Shown here one piece after another: positions 6,003 through 8,840 of a stretch of DNA of 8,840 bases (its first letter is position 1; each line of letters opens with the position of its first letter). The stretch spans positions 1 through 8,840 of the forward strand of contig JAFDBU010000131.1 of assembly GCA_019313095.1 (NCBI GenBank), in the 5' to 3' direction. The stretch comes from Deltaproteobacteria bacterium. GTDB lineage: Bacteria > Desulfobacterota > Desulfobulbia > Desulfobulbales > BM004. Below the pieces are notes generated by a model. It was not told where the DNA came from, made no database searches, and saw only the letters and a list, made by a program, of their open reading frames with translations. A program made the position numbers and the translations under genes.

Positions 6003-6995
6003 TTACGTCTGGCCAGGAACGGGTCGGGAGACCCCCCTGGTTGCCCTGCCGTGGAGAACACCCTTTTCGTCAAACCAGAGAGGATCAATACAGATGATCC
6101 TGTTCCAGCCCCGCGAACCGTTTTTCTGCTGGTGGTAAACCATCCATAATTGACCGTCACCGGTTTTTACAACTGCACAGTGTCCCGGTCCGAAGATGTT
6201 GCCGTCCTTTTTAATAATAGGGTTGCCATTATATTTGGTAAAAGGACCGACCGGACTTTTGGCAGTGGCGTAGCCGATGGCGTAATCCTGGCTGTCGGCG
6301 CCGCCGCCGGAATACAGCAGATAATAGACACCGAGATGCTTCAGCATCCAGGGGGCTTCGGTCAGAGCCGACTGCTTTTGTTCCCAGGGATCGGTAGCCT
6401 GTATGATGCGGACAGGGTCGCCCTTTTTCTGCAGTGGGGAGGCCATGGGCTGGACATGGATTATAAAGCCAGGATACTGCACATAGTAAAGATAGTACCT
6501 GTTGTCGTCATCGCGAAACATATGCGCGTCTATGCCATTTTCAATCAATGTACCCCGGTCTTTGAATATACTGTCGGGTTGGTCGGCTACTGCAACCCCG
6601 ATGCGCCCCTTTACAGTGTAGTAGAGATAAAACTTCCGATCGGTATCATTATAAAAAACATCAGGAGCCCAGACCCCCGGTTCCTCAGACTGGAATACCC
6701 TGTGTCCTTTACGCCAGTTAACCAGGTCGGTGGATATATAGACATCATAGCCGTGGTTGTCGCCGGTCGGGTACAAATAGTATTTCCCTTCATGGGATAA
6801 GACGGCCGGGTCGCCGATGCCCAGGACACCGGAGAAGTTATCAGGCTGCTCCCTTTTTATGACCACGGTTTCAACCAGAACCGGATTTGTATAAGTTTTG
6901 CCGGTCCTGGCTACAGTTGCGGCAAGGACCAGAGTGGCAAGCAGACAAAGTACTCCGGCGCCCGGAAAAAAGATTTTGTTCCGTTGTTTATTCAT
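6003..6995 (-). CDS. Exported GH43-like five-bladed beta-propeller glycosidase
   Basis: The 330-residue protein shows the layout of glycoside hydrolase family 43: an early Asp in GIGDPAVL (Asp62, general base), Asp156 in GIDAHMF (pKa modulator), Glu213 in LTEAPWM (general acid), and GPGHCAV (His272), with repeated YYLYY/YYLLY strands of the propeller blades. Related enzymes cleave alpha-L-arabinosyl or beta-D-xylosyl linkages in plant polysaccharides; specificity cannot be read here. Residues about 8-29 form a hydrophobic leader ending near A-T-V-A, so export is likely. The ATG at 6995 is preferred because the in-frame TTG four codons upstream has no ribosome site; neither is strong. It lies downstream of the radical SAM gene on the same strand, with 113 bp between. 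No carbohydrate-binding or transport genes accompany it. Confidence 0.85.
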   Translation of the reverse strand: MNKQRNKIFFPGAGVLCLLATLVLAATVARTGKTYTNPVLVETVVIKREQPDNFSGVLGIGDPAVLSHEGKYYLYPTGDNHGYDVYISTDLVNWRKGHRVFQSEEPGVWAPDVFYNDTDRKFYLYYTVKGRIGVAVADQPDSIFKDRGTLIENGIDAHMFRDDDNRYYLYYVQYPGFIIHVQPMASPLQKKGDPVRIIQATDPWEQKQSALTEAPWMLKHLGVYYLLYSGGGADSQDYAIGYATAKSPVGPFTKYNGNPIIKKDGNIFGPGHCAVVKTGDGQLWMVYHQQKNGSRGWNRIICIDPLWFDEKGVLHGRATRGVSRPVPGQT

Positions 6996-7108
6996 AATTC
7001 CGGCCAAGGTGAATTTTAGAATAAAGATATACAGATAATCTAATGCACGTCTGCTTTCCGGAAAATACCTTTCCTCATTTTCCTGAACCCTTCCGGGTTT
7101 GGGTTTTA

Positions 7109-8653
7109 CTACATTTTCGATTCTACATTTTCCATTTGCAAAATCCTGCCTGCAAAGAACGGGGCGTGATTTGAGGTGAAGTGAGGCGGGTCGCGGCGCA
7201 GAATGGGTGTCACGGCCGGGTGACGCTTAAACTCCCGGTCGAGAAACCTGCGGACAGCCTGGCGGTCCCAACCGTGTGGATGGGCAAAATCAGTATAGAG
7301 TGACAGGTCTCCTTCGGAAAAACGTGTAATGTCAAGCATGTCTGCTTCAGGGCTGCAGACCGGCATATTGAATATGGCCAGGTTCAGGAAGGTTACGGCC
7401 TCAGCATGCCGGACTATAAAGTCCAGGGTCTGCCGGGCTTCGACAACTGTTTCTGAAGGGGTGCCGAAAAGAAGATAAACATAGGTGCTGATGCCGGCAC
7501 TTTTCAAAGCTGCCAAAACGTCAGCTACCAGGCCAAGTTCAATGCCCTTGTGGATGGAGTCGAGGACGTCCTGGTTCCCAGACTCCAGGCCAAGCTTCAG
7601 CATGACACAGCCGGACCGGCGCAGAGCCCTGCAGAAGTCAACGTCGGCCAGAGCTGGCTGGATACGGGCAAACCCGTACCAGCTGAAAGATTCAGGCCCG
7701 GCCGCAAGCGCTTTGAGCAGGGCCGGGCTTATGGCATTGTCAAGAAAATGGAGCAAGACCGGGCCGGTTTGCCTTATAAGGAAATCAATCTCAGTCAGTA
7801 CCCGGTCAGGTGATGTGGCTGTATAAGAGTTCTTTTCCGCTTTTTCCGGACAGAATGAGCATTTATTCCAGTAACAGCCCGATGAAGCACTATAGGGCAG
7901 GATGAAGCCGGGTGACAGGTAATTGTCAAGCGCCAGGTCGTCAAAATCGGGTCTGTGATGTTCAAGGTCATCCTGCGCCCCCATAAGTCGGATAAGCGTA
8001 TCTGCACCGGGGCCTGCAACGAGGTGATCAACCAGTCCGTTAAAAGGGTTTTTCCAACCGGGGTTGCTCAGCCATGATGTCACCAGGCCGCCGCCAAGAA
8101 CGACCGTAAGCTCGGGGGCAATTTGTTTGACAAAGCCGATCATCGCAAAGGTCGCTATCGCCTGGCTCAGGTAATTGAGAGAAAAACCAAGCAGGCCGGG
8201 CCGATCTTCAGACAGGAGTCCCTCCAGCCGTTTGGCAAAGTATGCATAAAAGATATTCTGTCCAGGATGCTCCGCTGCCCGTATCAGGTCTCTACTCCTC
8301 AGCGGTGATAGTGCCGTGTCCTGGTAGTTGGCCAGGCTTAGCGTGATATTCTTTTTCAGACCCGAGAGCTCAAGCATCCTGTTTACATCCGCCACAGCCC
8401 GCTGGTAGCGATCCTGTTTCGTATAAAGCTGTCCGTTGCGGAGAGCTTCAAGGTTGGCCTCAAGGCCTCGATAGGCCCGTTTACCCCAGGTATCGTTCGG
8501 TTGGCCTGCAGCTGCCAGCAGAAAAAGCAGTCCTTCAAGATTTGCATCCAGAAGGGTACAGGGCAGACCGTTTCCCCGCAGGGCACCTGCCAGATGAGCT
8601 ATTCCGGCCGGAGGTTCACAGGCTTTGGCAACAGGGGGATAAATAAGCAGCAT
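7109..8653 (-). CDS. B12-binding-type radical SAM protein
   Basis: The 514-residue protein begins with a Rossmann-like cobalamin-binding-type domain (MLLIYPPVAKACEPPAGIAHL, with LGGG near 187-190). It continues with a radical SAM TIM barrel whose cluster motif is GCYWNKCSFC (Cys260, 265, 268), followed by family hallmarks LGLESGNQDVLDSIHKG (354-370) and LLFGTP (394-399). The cysteine spacing is CX4CX2C rather than the canonical CX3CX2C. At the place of the cobalamin-ligand motif DxHxxG the protein has DANLEG (36-41), so the lower-ligand His is absent; B12, if bound, would lack that ligand. Reaction and substrate are unknown; relatives do methylations and other C-C chemistry. The gene ends in tandem stops (TAG TAA). 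No clear Shine-Dalgarno is seen, but the start fits the conserved N terminus. The DUF1330-like gene lies 32 bp upstream on the same strand. Confidence 0.88.
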   Translation of the reverse strand: MLLIYPPVAKACEPPAGIAHLAGALRGNGLPCTLLDANLEGLLFLLAAAGQPNDTWGKRAYRGLEANLEALRNGQLYTKQDRYQRAVADVNRMLELSGLKKNITLSLANYQDTALSPLRSRDLIRAAEHPGQNIFYAYFAKRLEGLLSEDRPGLLGFSLNYLSQAIATFAMIGFVKQIAPELTVVLGGGLVTSWLSNPGWKNPFNGLVDHLVAGPGADTLIRLMGAQDDLEHHRPDFDDLALDNYLSPGFILPYSASSGCYWNKCSFCPEKAEKNSYTATSPDRVLTEIDFLIRQTGPVLLHFLDNAISPALLKALAAGPESFSWYGFARIQPALADVDFCRALRRSGCVMLKLGLESGNQDVLDSIHKGIELGLVADVLAALKSAGISTYVYLLFGTPSETVVEARQTLDFIVRHAEAVTFLNLAIFNMPVCSPEADMLDITRFSEGDLSLYTDFAHPHGWDRQAVRRFLDREFKRHPAVTPILRRDPPHFTSNHAPFFAGRILQMENVESKM

Positions 8654-8685
8654 AACTGTTTGTAATTCAAATCTTTGCAGGGGTA

Positions 8686-8840
8686 CTAGTCTTTATAGGT
8701 CGTGATTACAACATCTGCCGCCTTATCCCTGAGCGGTATCAATGACTGGTACTTTTCAGAGCCATACCAGGCATCCAGGGTTGCATGATCCGGAAATTCG
8801 ATAACGACTACAAGATTGTAGCCGTGATCTCCCGCAAGAA
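8686..8840 (-). CDS. C-terminal part of a DUF1330-like protein (cut by window edge)
   Basis: Fifty codons before the TAG at 8688-8686 encode VVIEFPDHATLDAWYGSEKY, then QSLIPLRDKAADVVI. This matches the typical C-terminal half of DUF1330 proteins, small (about 95 residues) ferredoxin-like alpha+beta barrels that pair as dimers; their function is unknown. The N-terminal half lies beyond the window. It is read in the same direction as the radical SAM gene and ends 32 bp before it, so the two may be cotranscribed. Confidence 0.8.
   Translation of the reverse strand, partial: LAGDHGYNLVVVIEFPDHATLDAWYGSEKYQSLIPLRDKAADVVITTYKD

Noticed and set aside
6150..6800. Long open frame (216 codons) on the plus strand.
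   Set aside because: It lies fully antisense to the GH43-like gene, shows no family motif and has no ribosome site; it is a shadow of the real frame.
7085..7105. AACCC-TTCC-GGGTT hairpin after the radical SAM gene.
   Set aside because: On the gene's own strand no T run follows the 5-bp stem; too weak to call as a terminator.

Overview
The window carries eight intact or near-intact genes, one gene cut by the right edge, one complete but very small gene, and one decayed gene. Family content points to an anaerobic or microaerophilic member of the Desulfobacterota or a relative: a ferredoxin-nitroreductase fusion, a cobalamin-type radical SAM protein, a nickel superoxide dismutase, and the relic of a hydroxylamine-oxidoreductase-like multiheme cytochrome. 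No rRNA or marker gene fixes the taxon, so this is inference. No tRNA, CRISPR array or intact mobile element was seen.

Left part (114-2358, minus strand): three genes read leftward as an apparent operon. They are a PEBP/YbhB-like protein, a calcineurin-like PPP phosphatase, and a nitroreductase with two [4Fe-4S] ferredoxin motifs. A strong sigma70-type promoter (TTGACA-17-TGTAAT) precedes the first gene. That gene has two plausible starts: one adds a hydrophobic leader, and the other has a near-perfect Shine-Dalgarno for a cytosolic form.

Middle (2562-3195): on the plus strand lies the wreck of a membrane-anchored multiheme cytochrome. It keeps the N-terminal anchor, the first heme motif and the C-terminal tail. 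Everything between is missing, and there is also a frameshift and an amber codon. Converging on it from the minus strand is a 45-residue single-pass membrane protein gene with its own promoter, ribosome binding site and terminator. The gap 3266-3453 shows no supportable gene.

Centre (3454-5918): a TatD-family hydrolase (minus) and a sterol-desaturase-family membrane hydroxylase (plus) diverge from a 242-bp region with back-to-back promoter-like sites and a 9-bp inverted repeat. Downstream on the plus strand is a nickel superoxide dismutase whose nickel hook begins exactly where a Sec signal peptide should be cut. This suggests an exported enzyme that matures without a dedicated propeptide protease.

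Right part (6003-8840, minus strand): an exported GH43-like glycosidase, a B12-binding-type radical SAM protein with a CX4CX2C cluster motif, and the C-terminal end of a DUF1330-like protein. The last two are 32 bp apart and may be cotranscribed.

The most interesting items are the signal-peptide NiSOD, the collapsed HAO-like cytochrome, and the tiny self-contained membrane protein gene beside it.
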